Of a stretch of DNA of 64,000 nucleotides, positions 25,901 to 37,305 are shown piece after piece. The notes under the pieces were generated by a model. That model saw only the letters and a program-made list of their open reading frames with translations, had not been told where the DNA came from and did no database searches. Within the stretch, counting starts at the first letter, position 1. Every line of letters starts with the position of its first letter. A program made the translations under genes and the position numbers. This DNA is from Centroberyx gerrardi (Eukaryota; Chordata; Actinopteri; Beryciformes; Berycidae). Location: NCBI RefSeq assembly GCF_048128805.1, contig NC_135997.1:19953815-20017814 (forward strand), given 5' to 3'.

Positions 25901-28900
25901 TATCTGTCTATGTGAGCATATTGGTAGAATCCATTTACCAGGCTCTTCTGTCTTGTCTTGATCTGTACCAGATACACCCGTTTCTTAAAGGGCTTCCTGG
26001 AGACAGGTGAAAAGTACTTCCTGGTTGACTTCAGGGTCACCTACTACATCTTCACAGACAATGAAGCACAGGTTCCCAAGGTGGGTGGTTTTTATTATGA
26101 TAGGTACTACTTATTAGACTATTACTATACTATTATTACTACATTAACAATGTTATTAGCAGTAGTAGTAGTCACAGCAATATAAGTAGTTTTACAAGGA
26201 CAAGCTCTTCATTTCTCAATTTCCTGTGAGATGCTACATGATGAGACTTGCAGCTTTGCACAAATCTTGGTTCATAGCCTAAACAGAAAAAAACCCCAAC
26301 ATAAACACAATATAGCTATAGTTTACCATTAAAGTCACAATGAAATGGAAAAAAACTTGCTAGCCAGTTCGACATATCATAACGAACACCTGTTTAACAA
26401 TAAATGCCAAAAAAATTTACAAAATTTGTATTTTGTTTTCCCATATTTTTATATCAAAATTATTTTTTACTTTCTGCTACAAGTATTTTTGAACCTTTGA
26501 ACCCTTTGATGAGTCGCTCTGCACGTTGTATCCTGCCACAACATCCTCTTTCAGAAGCAAGACACCATTGAAACACTGTTTCCGTGTGACTTCAGTTGTT
26601 TATATGTTTATATAGTGTACTTGAATTTTATTGTAATTCTGTCATTGTTTCTGACATTTGTTATTCATTAGTTATTATTGTTATTATTTGACTGGTCAGA
26701 TTGCGCTGGGCAAGGGCCGGAAGATCTCAGTCGTCAATGTCCCCAGTGCCAGCCGCTGGCAGGATGTGGTGCTTGGCAGGATGAAATGGGCCGCCATCAC
26801 CATCGACAAACAGGTAGGAAGTAATACTGGACACCAACATGAAACTAATGGTTTTATGAACTTACCACTTACTGTGGCTAATGCTTTCGGAATTTCACCA
26901 GCCAATTTTATTTGCTAGCTGTCGTAGAAGCTCTTACAACAGAAAAAACTGACTGAAGAACAGTCCTGCCACTGAAAAGTCTAATATGTGTTTGGCTGAA
27001 AAACATGGCCGAAAAACATGAAACAGAGACACTATCTTTTATACAGCTCTATCTCTCCCCCATCAGATCTCTATGTGACTTCCTGTTTACCACAAACTCA
27101 GAGTTCACTGAAGTGTAAGTCAAAGTTTTGTGGTCTCACCATGGGTCTCACTCGGTTCAACTATAGATTGTGTTTTCAATGCTCCAACTGCCTCCTATCT
27201 ATAACTCCAGCAAGCCACAGAGGCTGAGTAGCACATAGGGCTCGGCTCTATTTTCGTGATGACACTGATGGACGATGGAGGGGCTCAGGGGATTCACAAA
27301 TGTGTTCATAAGATATCTCTTAAAAAATGACATGAGAAGAAATTTTAGAAAGTTCTAAAGAAGGCTCTTGAGTGCAATTCCTCAATATTTTCTTAGTAAC
27401 AGTCTCATTTCTTACGAATTTCTTTAATTTTCCTACTTACAAACTTCTCAAAATAGGCCCTGAATTAATAATGGTTAATGGCTCACTACCATTGAGGAAC
27501 ATGATTGCTGGTCTAGCAAGCCTATATTGTCTATTGATGGGGAAGTATAAGGGAATCCATTCTGTCATTCGTCATTTCTGTTGACTGAGACCTGTTGTAC
27601 TGAAATGTGGACAGTTTTAGCTGTGGTATCAAAAGCACCATCTGTAGAAGGGGTTGTTAACAAGATGGCGTTGATCACCATTGATTTACCGGCTCAGCGC
27701 AAACAAAAGCAAACAAGATTAAAAAACTTTGACGTTTCAATTTATTTATATACAATTAACAACATTTGTAGTTTGGTATGACATGCTAATTTGACATTTT
27801 TTAGTGATCGTTTTGAGCCAGAACACCGTTAAACACGCAGTACTTGTGTGAGGACAGTGGGACTACATTCCCATGAAATTCATCCACAGGGTGGGGAGAA
27901 GTGAGGGAAAACTGGGCTGAAAGTAACACTTTGCAAGTGTGTTGTTTGTAAATATAGATAGAACAGTAATGTTGCATGCAATAAAATTTGTCTACATTGT
28001 TTTTATTTGTTGTTTATGTTTTTGCACTGCAAGGTTATTACATTGAAGTAAATAATTGTATACATACTGACTTTACAGTACTTTATTGTGCTATGCAATA
28101 GAAGGTGATATTAAAATGTTACATTTAATGTTACAATGTAAACACATTGTCCTCATGTGAGGACATCATTTTTTTCAGAAACTACTTACTGTTCAAAGAC
28201 ATTGCTTAGTTTCCATAGTTATCAGGTGCTACTAGTTCCAAATAGCAAGGAGAAATTTAAAATGCACACAAAATCTAAGTAGGGGTCTCACATGGTTAAA
28301 TGTATGAAATTAGAGGCTTACCTTTTCACTGAAGGAACTTTAAGATAGGTGAAGGTTGTCTAAAAGTTAAGAAAAAAATCAAGAACAAATTTGAGAACAT
28401 TTCAAGAATACCATTTACTCGTATGTTTCTTCTTAGGAAGAAACATAAGAAGAAACTTAAGAAAATATGTAAGAAATGTTTTTGAGAAAATAATTTTTCC
28501 TATTTTTTTTTCTTAAGACTAAAGTTAAGAAAAAAGTGGCACTTGGGAAGATTTTTTGTCTTAAGAAGGTTTTGTGAATCCCCATTTTATATTTTTGTGA
28601 GTTGCCATGAAACTGACTGTGGCTAAGTGGGGGTTGAATACTTTCTGAAGGCATTATCCATGCATCATGGAATGTGATTGCTTCTTGGTCACTCCCTGAA
28701 TGTACAATAGATACAATAGATGTTGTATCAGGCAGCTTTAATGGAACATGGGCATTGATGGTATTTGAATGTAGTGAGTGACTCCAACAACACTCCATTG
28801 TATCCATGAAGGGCATTACCAAACGGCAGGCCCGGATTAACACAGTGTGGTGCCCTAGGGTGGCCTCACTTGAAGTGCCCCCCTCCTTCCACTTTACACG

Positions 28901-31900
28901 CAAAAAAGTGAAATTTAATAAATACAATAAAGATCATAAATTTACATTAACTTAAACTACACAGGCTCAACACACATACTACAGACAAATGTAAGACAAT
29001 GTACTAACCAACAAATTACTTTACACCATAGATTGACCTACAAATGTCATTTTAGGCACACAAAGCTATACTGTATCAAATTTGAATGCAACTCACATCA
29101 AAGACATCATGCTAAAAATCATTGTTTCCACCATAAATTTTCAAAGGCCTGAATGAAGACTAAATGCCAAACCATTACAGAGCATGACTAAAAAAATCAT
29201 AAAACAAAAAAGAAAAAAAAATCATTACACAGACATCTAATGCAACTTCAGCACCACAGACAAGGCCCCACATACCACCAAATAAGGCAAGCTCAACTGT
29301 AGCAATCACTTGCAGAAGGTGAAAGGAGCAGCACATTGAGACAGTGTATTCAGGGATGGACTGGGACTTTTGTCCAGACCAGCCCACCGCAATCGGCCGG
29401 ACACCAACCATCCTTGCTGGTGATTTCACAACACAACCTGTCAGCTCCGCGGCTCAGATTAAACTGTGCCTGTCATTTGATGTGAGTTTGTTTACAGTTT
29501 TTTACGATCGCTAGCAAGCATTTTTCAATACTTATAATACTTTTTCTAAACTCTTCACACACCAACTCACCTACAACACACAGTTGGCAAAACAGTTAAT
29601 TTTATGCTCAAAATCACATATTATAAACTAAACACCAACACTAATTTTCAAAATGCAAGAATACTTTGTCAAAATACACTAACTCTACCAAAACACTGCA
29701 AACATGTCTCAAAATCAAATAATTCTTTCAAAACACTAGCACATGTTTTCTTCCAACAGGAACATTTAGTCAATCACAGCACAATGACATACAAAATACT
29801 AACAGCAGATGGTATTACAGAACATGCATTACTTTACATATGTCAGTTCTACCCTTATACAATAGACAGTATATTGATAGTCAATTGTTTTTCACACTGC
29901 AGTTTCTTTTGAAGTCACTCTACATTTTTCTTTTGTTGAGTGTAGTAAATGTACGCATTTTTTGTCTTCTTTTTTGCAAAAATTCTATATCAAAAGTGAT
30001 TGACTCATCTTTACTTTATAGAATGTACAGTATATGAAAAAGGAATAAGTGACAGAATTGCTACAGTAATGGCTTTATTTGCAATAGGAAATTACTGCAA
30101 GAGATCAACAAAAATCTGCAATATAGCTGCTGGTTACAGTTGTGTAAAAATAAAATATACAAACAGAAAAAGGCACAGAAGAAAAAAAATAAAATACACA
30201 GTCCTTTTCTAATCTACCCGGTCTTCTGCATTTGGCCACATGTTCTTGTCCACATCACTCCTTATATTTTCTCTGGCTATGCACCTTGGGAAGTATCTTT
30301 TGGCGTGCCTTATCCACCCCTGGCAGTGTTCAGCTGTGATGGGTCTATTTGCATAACTTCAATCAGCTGTTTCTCAATAGCAATAAAAAAAAATATATAG
30401 GACATATATTTGTGTTTCAATATACAATGTGAACTGCTGTTCACTTCAACTTTAGCCTATAAGTTAGGTTTAGAACATGAGGTTATCTGTTCTGACATAC
30501 AGTGTGAAAGCATTTGTAAATTTGGCAGTAAAAATCCATAATTTTGGTCTTGGTTGAGCTTGTGTGTAAAAGAAATTCAAGAGTTTTTAAAATGTGTTCA
30601 CTGAATGCATTTTGTGTCAAAGGAACAAGAAATGTGTTAATGGTATGGCCCGCAACAGACCGATGTTGTGCTAACTGTGTTAAGAGTTATGAAAATGTGA
30701 CTACAGAACTGATAAAAGGTTGCTAGCAATCGTAAAAAACTGTAATGTGGCCGGGAATTCTCCCGGTAGTCCCAATGGCCAGTCCATCCCTGAATGTATT
30801 GCAATGCGTAGGCTATTAGAAATTATGGTTGTTATAAGCATCACAAACTGTGCAATTCGTTCTTCACTCTTTTACAGTTTTTCTCAATCGCTTACACACT
30901 ATAACTGGGCCTATTAACTAAACATCCCAAACCATGACGCCATCTACCAAAAGACAGACCCATTTCCCAAAACTATAAACACTATTCCCCTGTTTCCACA
31001 CATGATTCAGATTTGTTTAACTTTTTGTGAAAAACTCTACACACAAATCCCTTCATATATCACTGGCTACACCATGTGCTCATTTAGAAAGCACTGACAT
31101 TCAATATCATTAACTCAAGTCATCACAGCTCGAACCCAATTAACACACAATTCCCCAGGTGCAAACACTAAGAGTCAAAATTGTTCACACACCAATCAGA
31201 ACCTCAGGATAGATAGATAAAAGAGCCATGGGTCAGTTCACTTGTTTTGTGATGTGATGTTGATGAGAATCTCTGGCCTGACCCAGACCAGAGACGGGAT
31301 GCTGAGGCAGAATAAATGTGATTTCTTTCTTTATGTACAAACTGGTTTTTTTTTCATTGCTTTATATTGGTAAATACATGGAAATTATTTTACTGTATTC
31401 TACGTTCTTTATCAGTTGCATATTTTTACAGTACATTTACTTTTTCACTCAATTTCAGTTTATTTTACTACAGTACATTGAGGAATTACTGTAAAAATTT
31501 TGAAAATGTATACATGTGTTGTGTCTCTATATTGTGTTCATCATGTAAAGAGGTTGTTCTGGGGGAAAATCATGTGCCATTATTCATTGCAGTAACAGGT
31601 TTTTACGGTAGTGTTTTGAATTGATCTCACCAGTGTGTAATGGCTATTTTGTAGTGTATGTGTATTTGATGGCTTTTGTGTGATGTCTGAAGGCAAAGTT
31701 TAGATGTAAGATTACATGGTTTTGAGTGGAGAGTTTGGTTTTGACATGGAAGTTTGAAGTTTGTGAAGATGAGTGTGCAGTTATGCATTTGTGTTTAGAG
31801 TTTTGGGAAATGGAGCATAATTTCAAGAAATGTGTCTTGGCAATCAAGAAAAACTGTAAGTTGTGAAAAGGTCTCTCACCCTTACAGTTAGTAACAGGCA

Positions 31901-34888
31901 GGGTTAAGAAAAGCCTGACTGCGGTGAACACACTTGGGAAAGTAGTTTTCAGCCTACTTTTTTGCAGCAGCTCCTCCGGTGAACGTTTTTTCTCTTCCCA
32001 CACAAAATGCTTGAACTGGACAAATTCAAATGTGATGGGGAGGCGGGGGCGGGGGGGGGGGGGGGGGGCACCTACACACCAATCACAATTCTTTCTCTTT
32101 ATATCTTATCTTATTCTTATATTCTTTTTAGTATAAAAGGTTAATTTTGGCCATGTATGCATTCCCGCCAGAGTAATATATAAAGAAAATATGACAAAAC
32201 TTTTAAAAGTATAATTGTGGTTTGAATGCTGTGGTGCCCCCCCAACAAGGCAAATTGGCTGGTGCCCCCGGGCACTCGCCCGATGCCATATATGGATAAT
32301 CCGGCCCAGCCAAACGGTCTTACACAAGAACACACATGACACTGACATATGATTCACATCAGGGATTTGTCTTTGCCTTTAAACGGGCCAGAAAATGAAG
32401 ATTTATTTCTTTTGCCCTTACATGATGTTTAGTTTGATTTAAATGCTGTATGCATCTATTGCAAGAGTGGCCGTGAATGGATTTTGTTTTCTAAATTTAA
32501 CCTTTCATGATACAAAAGAAACAAAGAAAAAAATCATACATGGGTCTGCATACCCGTCAATCAACATTTCCGTTATACTTTAGCCCCTTTCACACACGCA
32601 GCCTGTTCCGTAAATGTGACGGCATGCCGTCATGTGTGAACAGCAGCTGGTGTGGAAATGCCAGGATATCAGTTCTGCCAATTTCCCAGCTCAAGACGTT
32701 GTAATGTTACTAGTAATGTAGCTTTTATGCATCTGTTTTTAGTATTGTGAATGTGAGTTCATGTAAAATATTTCCATTTTCTTCACAGGGATAATAAAAT
32801 AAAAGATGTGAGCATCATTCACTCAACAATGATTATGATAATGTTTTCATAACAAACACATCTGTCATTCTGTTGAAAACTTCTGATTCTGTTGTTTCTA
32901 ATCCATCTCAAATAAATATGTGGATAGGGAATTAAGGTAATTCTGTGTTCATTTGCATCTAGTCTGTTGCATCTAACAATAGTTTAAATCCTGTTTAATT
33001 TGTGGAGTTCCTGCAAATAGACAGATTTAGTCTCACACACAGAACTTGAATTGAACTTCTATTCAACTTCTGTGTTCTCACATCTCATCTGTCCTGTTCT
33101 CAGATCCGTCACGAAGCAGACTATCTCTTCATGATGGACATTGACAGCGTCTTCCACAACCGTTTCGGAGCCGAGTCTCTTAGCCGTCTGTCCGCTGTGC
33201 TTCACCGTGGCTACTACAAGGTTTTACTCCTCCTCCTATAATATTCATACTTAAGTTAATGAAAGTATAGATATGTTATTGTCTCTTCTACCTCTCCTAC
33301 ATTCTTTCTTCTTCTTCTTCTTCTTCTTCTTCTTCTTCTTCATCTCCTTCTTCTTCTTCTTATCCTAATTATTATTATTATTACGGCCACTACAGGATCT
33401 TGTTTTCATAAATTGTGTGTTGTGTTCATAAATGTTCATATTTTATGTTTTTGATAACATTATGGTTTTGATCTCTATGTCCGTGATATTGATGCTTTTG
33501 ATAGAGCTGATATGATATATATACTTTTTATTGAATAGTTTTAGATTTTTTTTTTGTTCGATTTTTTTGTTTTTGTGATTTTGTGATTGTTTAGTAAAAC
33601 ATGGCACTAACACTGCCAATATTTGAGGTTTTGTTTCACTATTTTTACTCCGTCTCAGAACACCAACAGGGATGCCTTTCCTTACGAGCGCCGGCGTGAG
33701 TCCAAGGCCTACATCCCCACTGGTGAAGGAGACTACTACTACACTGCAGCAGTCTGGGGTGGATTCCTGGAGGACATGTACAAACTAGTCAGGTAACAAA
33801 AAAAATCCTCTCTCTTAAGAGAAGTTTGTTGTGTTTCTGATGTGATGGACAGTGATGGAGAGAGACTGTAAAGATGAGAGAGAGAGAAAGGGCTGACGAC
33901 ATGGTGGGCATGTACAAATCACTGTCTTCAAAAACCTACATTAGGCTATACATTAGGTTTTGTATATTGTATATTTAAAAAATCTATCAAGCTATCACTT
34001 GTCCATAGATCTTTGTTTTATTGGTCGCTGTTCATTTGTGGTGGTGCTGATGAAACACTGTTGTGTGTGCTTCTATTATTACTACTACTACTACTACTTA
34101 TACTAGGCTGCTGTTACTACTGCCAGTACTGGATCAACTACTACTAGTATTTCTACTACCACTATTAACTGCTGCTGCTGCAACTACTACAACCACCATT
34201 ACTGTTACTACTATTACTAGTAGTAGTTGCAATACTACTACTTTGCTGTGGGCAAAGCTTAGCCTAGTGGCCTAACATTAGCCAGACTAAGTAAAATTGA
34301 ATGCAATCCTTCTCAGTGAGTAAATGTTTGAGAGCTCCTTCCACCTCTTGTCGTTCCTCAGGTACTGTTATGACCAGTCAGAGGTGGACGCCAAGAACAA
34401 GATCGAGGCTGTGTGGCAGGAAGAAAGTCATCTTAACAAGTAAGTCTGACAATTCATTCCCTCATGTTTAAAGCTTGTCTGACCCACATTTCTTTGTATC
34501 TTTCTTTCTTTGTTGTTTCGTCTAGTCAGTTCTTTGAGTGGCTATTCTTACTCAGATCCTTCTCATTTTCTCTCTATTTAGAGTCCAAATGGTCATTTCT
34601 TTTGTCATTCTTTTCTATTTGTCTTTTTCTCTATCTTCCAGTTTTTGTGACATAATTGTATTATTATATTGTATTCTATCTATCTATCTATATCCCCCCC
34701 CCCCCCCCCCCCCCCCCCCCCTCTCTCGCTCATCTTGTAGGTACCTGTTATACAACAAACCAACCAAGGTCCTGTCCCCAGAGTATCTGTGGTCAGACTA
34801 CGACCAGCAACCATCGGACATCAAAGTCATCAGGATCTCCCAGCTGGTCAAGAACTATGCAGAGGTCCGGCCTAATGGCGGACAGTGA
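15959..34888 (+). CDS. Glycosyltransferase family 6 (ABO/Forssman/alpha-1,3-Gal-T-like), 11 exons
   Basis: GT6 enzymes are Golgi type II membrane proteins. They add alpha-1,3-linked Gal or GalNAc from a UDP-sugar to glycan ends, using Mn2+. Exons: 15959-16029, 20457-20498, 21170-21280, 21706-21738, 24115-24249, 25972-26080, 26700-26813, 33104-33220, 33659-33792, 34362-34439, 34741-34888. All have GT-AG introns and consistent phases, giving 363 codons against about 354 aa for human ABO. Seen: short cytoplasmic tail, membrane anchor at about residues 9-30, sequon N33-I-T, stem, LVWEGTFDP, FLETGEKYF, and the metal-binding DxD as D217-I-D219. Then follow AFPYERR, AYIPTGEGDYYY, the donor/acceptor tripeptide T273-A-A275, EAVWQEESHLNK (catalytic Glu310) and KPTKVLSPEYLW. 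The ATG is the first after an in-frame stop at 15905. Substrate cannot be assigned: ABO uses xGG/GGx, Forssman synthase GGA and alpha-Gal transferases HAA. The catalytic region is split by five introns. Confidence 0.93.
16538..16762. repeat. Foldback hairpin with about 100-bp arms (intron 1)
   Basis: Arms 16538-16640 and 16671-16762 are near-perfect inverted complements around a 30-bp loop. They share CATGTTCCAAAAACTATGAA at the outer ends and CACATCACAATAGAA at the inner ends. A direct repeat AATCTGTTACTG lies outside each arm (16457-16468 and about 16764-16775). Probably a MITE-type element. Its transcript would form a long double-stranded hairpin within the GT6 pre-mRNA. Confidence 0.85.
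16939..17024. repeat. (GA)n microsatellite, intron 1
   Basis: About 85 bp of GA/GGGA units, followed by a G-rich stretch with a run of nine or ten G near 17050. Confidence 0.9.
18572..19050 (+). mobile_element. LINE 3'-end fragment (reverse-transcriptase C-terminus)
   Basis: An open stretch at about 18600-18905 includes GRFNSIDEEERLCTVCELG and VEDEFHFLFQCTLYEEL. A C..C.....EDE.HFLF.C.LY pattern is the zinc-knuckle-like tail found after the reverse transcriptase in fish LINEs. It is followed by a 3' tail (about 18995-19065) with GCCACGCCTCTGTGTCTTGT and a short ATCT repeat, as expected of a LINE 3' end. The 5' part is missing, so this is a dead 5'-truncated copy in GT6 intron 1. Confidence 0.65.
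22924..23324 (-). mobile_element. Solo LTR with 5-bp target duplication
   Basis: A 401-bp unit begins TGTTGAGG and ends CTTCCACA, flanked by identical GAGTC (22919-22923 and 23325-23329). TG...CA ends plus a 5-bp duplication identify an LTR. On the - strand an AATAAA lies about 60 bp before the terminus, which suggests that orientation. No internal retroelement sequence adjoins it, so it is a solo LTR left by recombination, in GT6 intron 4. Confidence 0.8.
24258..25885. repeat. 1.6-kb CCTCT-type polypyrimidine tract (intron 5)
   Basis: Essentially only C and T on the + strand apart from scattered A and G. It is built of 5-mers (TCCTC) and 10-mers, with higher-order repeats of several tens of bp. 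It begins about 10 bp inside the intron after the exon 5 donor and occupies nearly all of the 1.72-kb intron. A 5-mer without stop codons leaves long open frames on both strands (551 codons +, 407 and 387 codons -). These are artefacts, not genes. Confidence 0.97.
26814..28826. other. Intron 7, first part
   Basis: AT-rich intronic DNA before the nested transposons, with inverted TAAGAAAA/TTTTCTTA motifs at about 28370-28560. I see no coding exon between GT6 exons 7 and 8. Confidence 0.4.
29351..30792. mobile_element. hAT-like transposon nested in the outer element
   Basis: Ends are CAGGGATGGACTGGGAC... and ...GGCCAGTCCATCCCTG, flanked by AGTGTATT (29343-29350) and AATGTATT (30793-30800), an 8-bp duplication with one mismatch. 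It is inserted in the 28827-32309 element and is itself interrupted by the 29495-30742 element. Confidence 0.8.
29495..30742. mobile_element. Tc1/mariner-like element, innermost of nest
   Basis: Terminal inverted repeats CAGTTTTTTACGAT(C/T)GCTAGCAA match at 23 of the first 24 positions and are flanked by TA on both sides (29493-29494 and 30743-30744). CAGT ends with a TA target fit Tc1/mariner. I do not recognise a transposase in the AT-rich interior. Confidence 0.75.
30875..31856. mobile_element. Second mariner-like element in the outer hAT
   Basis: The ends CAGTTTTTCTCAATCGC and, inverted, CAGTTTTTCTTGATTGCC share about 18 of 24 bases. TA lies on each side (30873-30874 and 31857-31858). 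The subterminal CCATTTCCCAAAACT(A/C)TAAACAC block is also inverted. It is related to, but more diverged than, the 29495-30742 element. No transposase recognised. Confidence 0.65.
33303..33360. repeat. (CTT)n microsatellite, intron 8
   Basis: About 58 bp of CTT/TTC units. Confidence 0.9.
34694..34721. repeat. C28 tract in the 3' splice region of GT6 exon 11
   Basis: Twenty-eight C in a row, then CTCTCTCGCTCATCTTGTAG and exon 11 at 34741. The homopolymer forms most of the polypyrimidine tract of this acceptor. Confidence 0.95.
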
Positions 34889-35896
34889 AGTCAATGATAA
34901 CCAGGACATAAAAATAGCTTTCTGGTCAACCAAAGTAATTTCTCAGTAGGAAGGATTGATTGAACACTGGAGTGCTGCCTGCCAAAGTGGAAAGTAAAAT
35001 TAACAGATCACCAGACATTAGCAGAAAAGAACAGGGAAATTCTCTCATCTACCTCATCCTTTTATTTAAAAAAAAAAAAGTCAAAAATAGACATGTCATC
35101 TTATTATAATTACTATTTACATTTAATGAACCCAATTTCATCTGGTTTAAAAACTGCAATCAATCCATAGCTTTGGAAGGATATTTGAACTTTTTTCCAG
35201 CAAATTTTGAACCAACTTTCAGTGATATAAAAAGTTTATCACACATTGAATTGCTAGAACTTCATACCAGGTCAGATCATTTGGAAGGATGCAAGGGCAC
35301 TTACATACTTTAAATTACTGGGGGAGCAGCACATTGTGGGGTCTGTTTTTAGCCTGTCCTATTTAATGTGAGTGAATGTAAAAAATATATATATTTTAGG
35401 GGGTAGGCCAGTTGTGTGTTTCTTACCTGTATGGTTTATTTGTATATTTTTAAAACAATGTTTCACTTTGTTGTAACATAATTGTAACATAATTTTATAA
35501 TTATGTTGTAACTGTTTTGTTGTTGTTATTGTTTTTGTTGTTGTTTTCTCATACTCTCCTTATTAAGCACAGAGAAGGGCAACAAACTAGCAACCGACCT
35601 CCCTACTGATTATTGGGACAACTAATGGGGGTAGTTGACATCTTAGTCCTACAAGGATTTTTTTTTTTTTTTTTTTTACCATGATGTAAAAAATTTGGAA
35701 TGAAACCCTTCAAATACTGCTCCAACTATATGAGTTATTTGTAGAGGAATAATATTTTAAAACTTACACAAATTATCAGTGCATTGTAAAACTACTCCCT
35801 CTCCATGTTGCTGGATTGTGTTTTAGTCAAAATAGTGATTTAAAGGCACACACAGTATCTGAAGGCTACAGATGCACATTGATCCTTTTGGGGGAC

Positions 35897-35902
35897 AATA
35901 AA
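35897..35902 (+). terminator. Candidate poly(A) signal of the GT6 gene
   Basis: AATAAA about 1.0 kb after the stop codon and just before the hAT insertion at 35960. The 3' UTR between carries A- and T-runs only. Confidence 0.4.
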
Positions 35903-35959
35903 TGGTCTGTCTTTATACCTGCTAGCATTGCATTACATTACATCCCTGTTAACATTAAG

Positions 35960-36761
35960 CAGTGTTGGGGAGTAGTGAACTAAATATAATTAAACTAGTA
36001 CTTTAACTACATTTTGCAGTAGCTTGCTGGTAGTTCAACTACATTCATATTTGCATCGTGATTCAAGTAGTTAAATTACTTTTTTGCCATTTTTTGTGTA
36101 GTTAACTACTGAAACTACAAACTACAAACAATTTTGGGCCATAAAAGGAAAGGAATGATTTTTGGCGGGTGGTGCAAAAATGTGCCATAGTATTGATAAT
36201 TCTTACTTGGTTACTTTCTACTGTAATTATTGTTTACATTAATTTTTACTTATTGTGAGAATCTATGTTTAGAATTTATACTGCGGGAGCGAATGGGGAG
36301 TAAGCATTCCATTGTACTTGTTACACATGGCAATAAATTATTATTGCTATATATTAACAAATGTTCAGAGAAGTTGTTGCATGCTATTTTAGAAGTTACC
36401 TGGCTAACTGAGTAATCCTGCTTGCTGCAGGATTTTCCCATGAATAGTGTGGTATTTTATTTTTTGGTTTATGTATGACCTGTGAACAAGTGGGCACTTT
36501 TTACAATAAACTCAATTGAGTGGCATTTTTTGCTGGCATGTGACTTTTTTGTATTATATTTTGTTATAATTTCATATCACATGTACATTGTCAATTTGAT
36601 CATTTTTTTTACAAAGTAGTTTGAACAAATTTTTCTAAGTAGCTTTAGTTAACCAAACTAGATTTCTCCCTAGGGTAGCTTTGCTGTAGTTCAACTACTT
36701 CCAGTGTGAAGTAATTGGTAGCTTGCAAAGCTATGCTTTCAAAGTAGCTTCCCCAACACTG
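35960..36761. mobile_element. hAT-like MITE downstream of the GT6 gene
   Basis: Ends are CAGTGTTGGGGAGTAG... and ...GTAGCTTCCCCAACACTG, flanked by ACATTAAG (35952-35959) and GCATTAAG (36762-36769), an 8-bp duplication with one mismatch. The subterminal regions repeat AGTTAACTAC/GTAGTTCAACTAC motifs. No transposase. Confidence 0.85.
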
Positions 36762-37305
36762 GCATTAAGTTATTACTTTCCAGTATAATTTATTACCACC
36801 AGTATGTTAACAACAGACAGCCAAAGATGTACAAGTGGACTGAGCTTTCAGCATGACAGGCTAACAAAACTACAAATTAGATGTGAAAAATGTTCAATTA
36901 GCAGTAAAGACACTGCTGTTTTGTTTCTCTGCAAAATTTTGTGTTTGGCACAAAAAATAAAAAAACATGATGCAGATACAGCACCACCAGTGCTGAAATC
37001 CATGGTTCTTCTTTTAGGCATGCGTCCACAGCCTCTATAAATAAATGCCCCCCTGTTGGAGATAAGATCGATAGCCTTAGCTTGTTCTGGTTGACTTCAT
37101 TGCCAGGCGAAAATTCATACGTTCTGCTTCAGACCACAAGCTCACCTGCAAGTGTCTACTGAAACACAAAGATATAAAGAGAGGTTAATTAGGCACAGGT
37201 TCTCCTCACCTATGGGCCGTTCCTGGCTCATGGAAGCCACTCGACCACGCTCAATACACCCATCTTGCCTCTGTAGATTTTTTTTAGATTTGATAACTAA
37301 ATATC

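Larger units (their letters stand above)
28827..32309. mobile_element. hAT-like transposon (outer element of nest)
   Basis: Ends are CAGGCCCGGATTAA... and ...GGATAATCCGGCCCAG, flanked by a perfect 8-bp duplication CCAAACGG (28819-28826 and 32310-32317). Subterminal GGTGCCC/GGGCACC blocks are also inverted. The 8-bp duplication and CAG/CTG-type ends fit hAT. Its inside is filled by further elements and I see no transposase, so it is non-autonomous or gutted. It lies in GT6 intron 7. Confidence 0.85.

Noticed and set aside
24260..25915. 551-codon + strand open frame and matching long - strand frames
   Set aside because: Products of a stop-free 5-mer repeat within an intron, with no start context or domain.
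29175..31624. Small open frames within the nested transposons
   Set aside because: AT-rich frames under 105 codons without transposase motifs. The enclosing elements explain the sequence.
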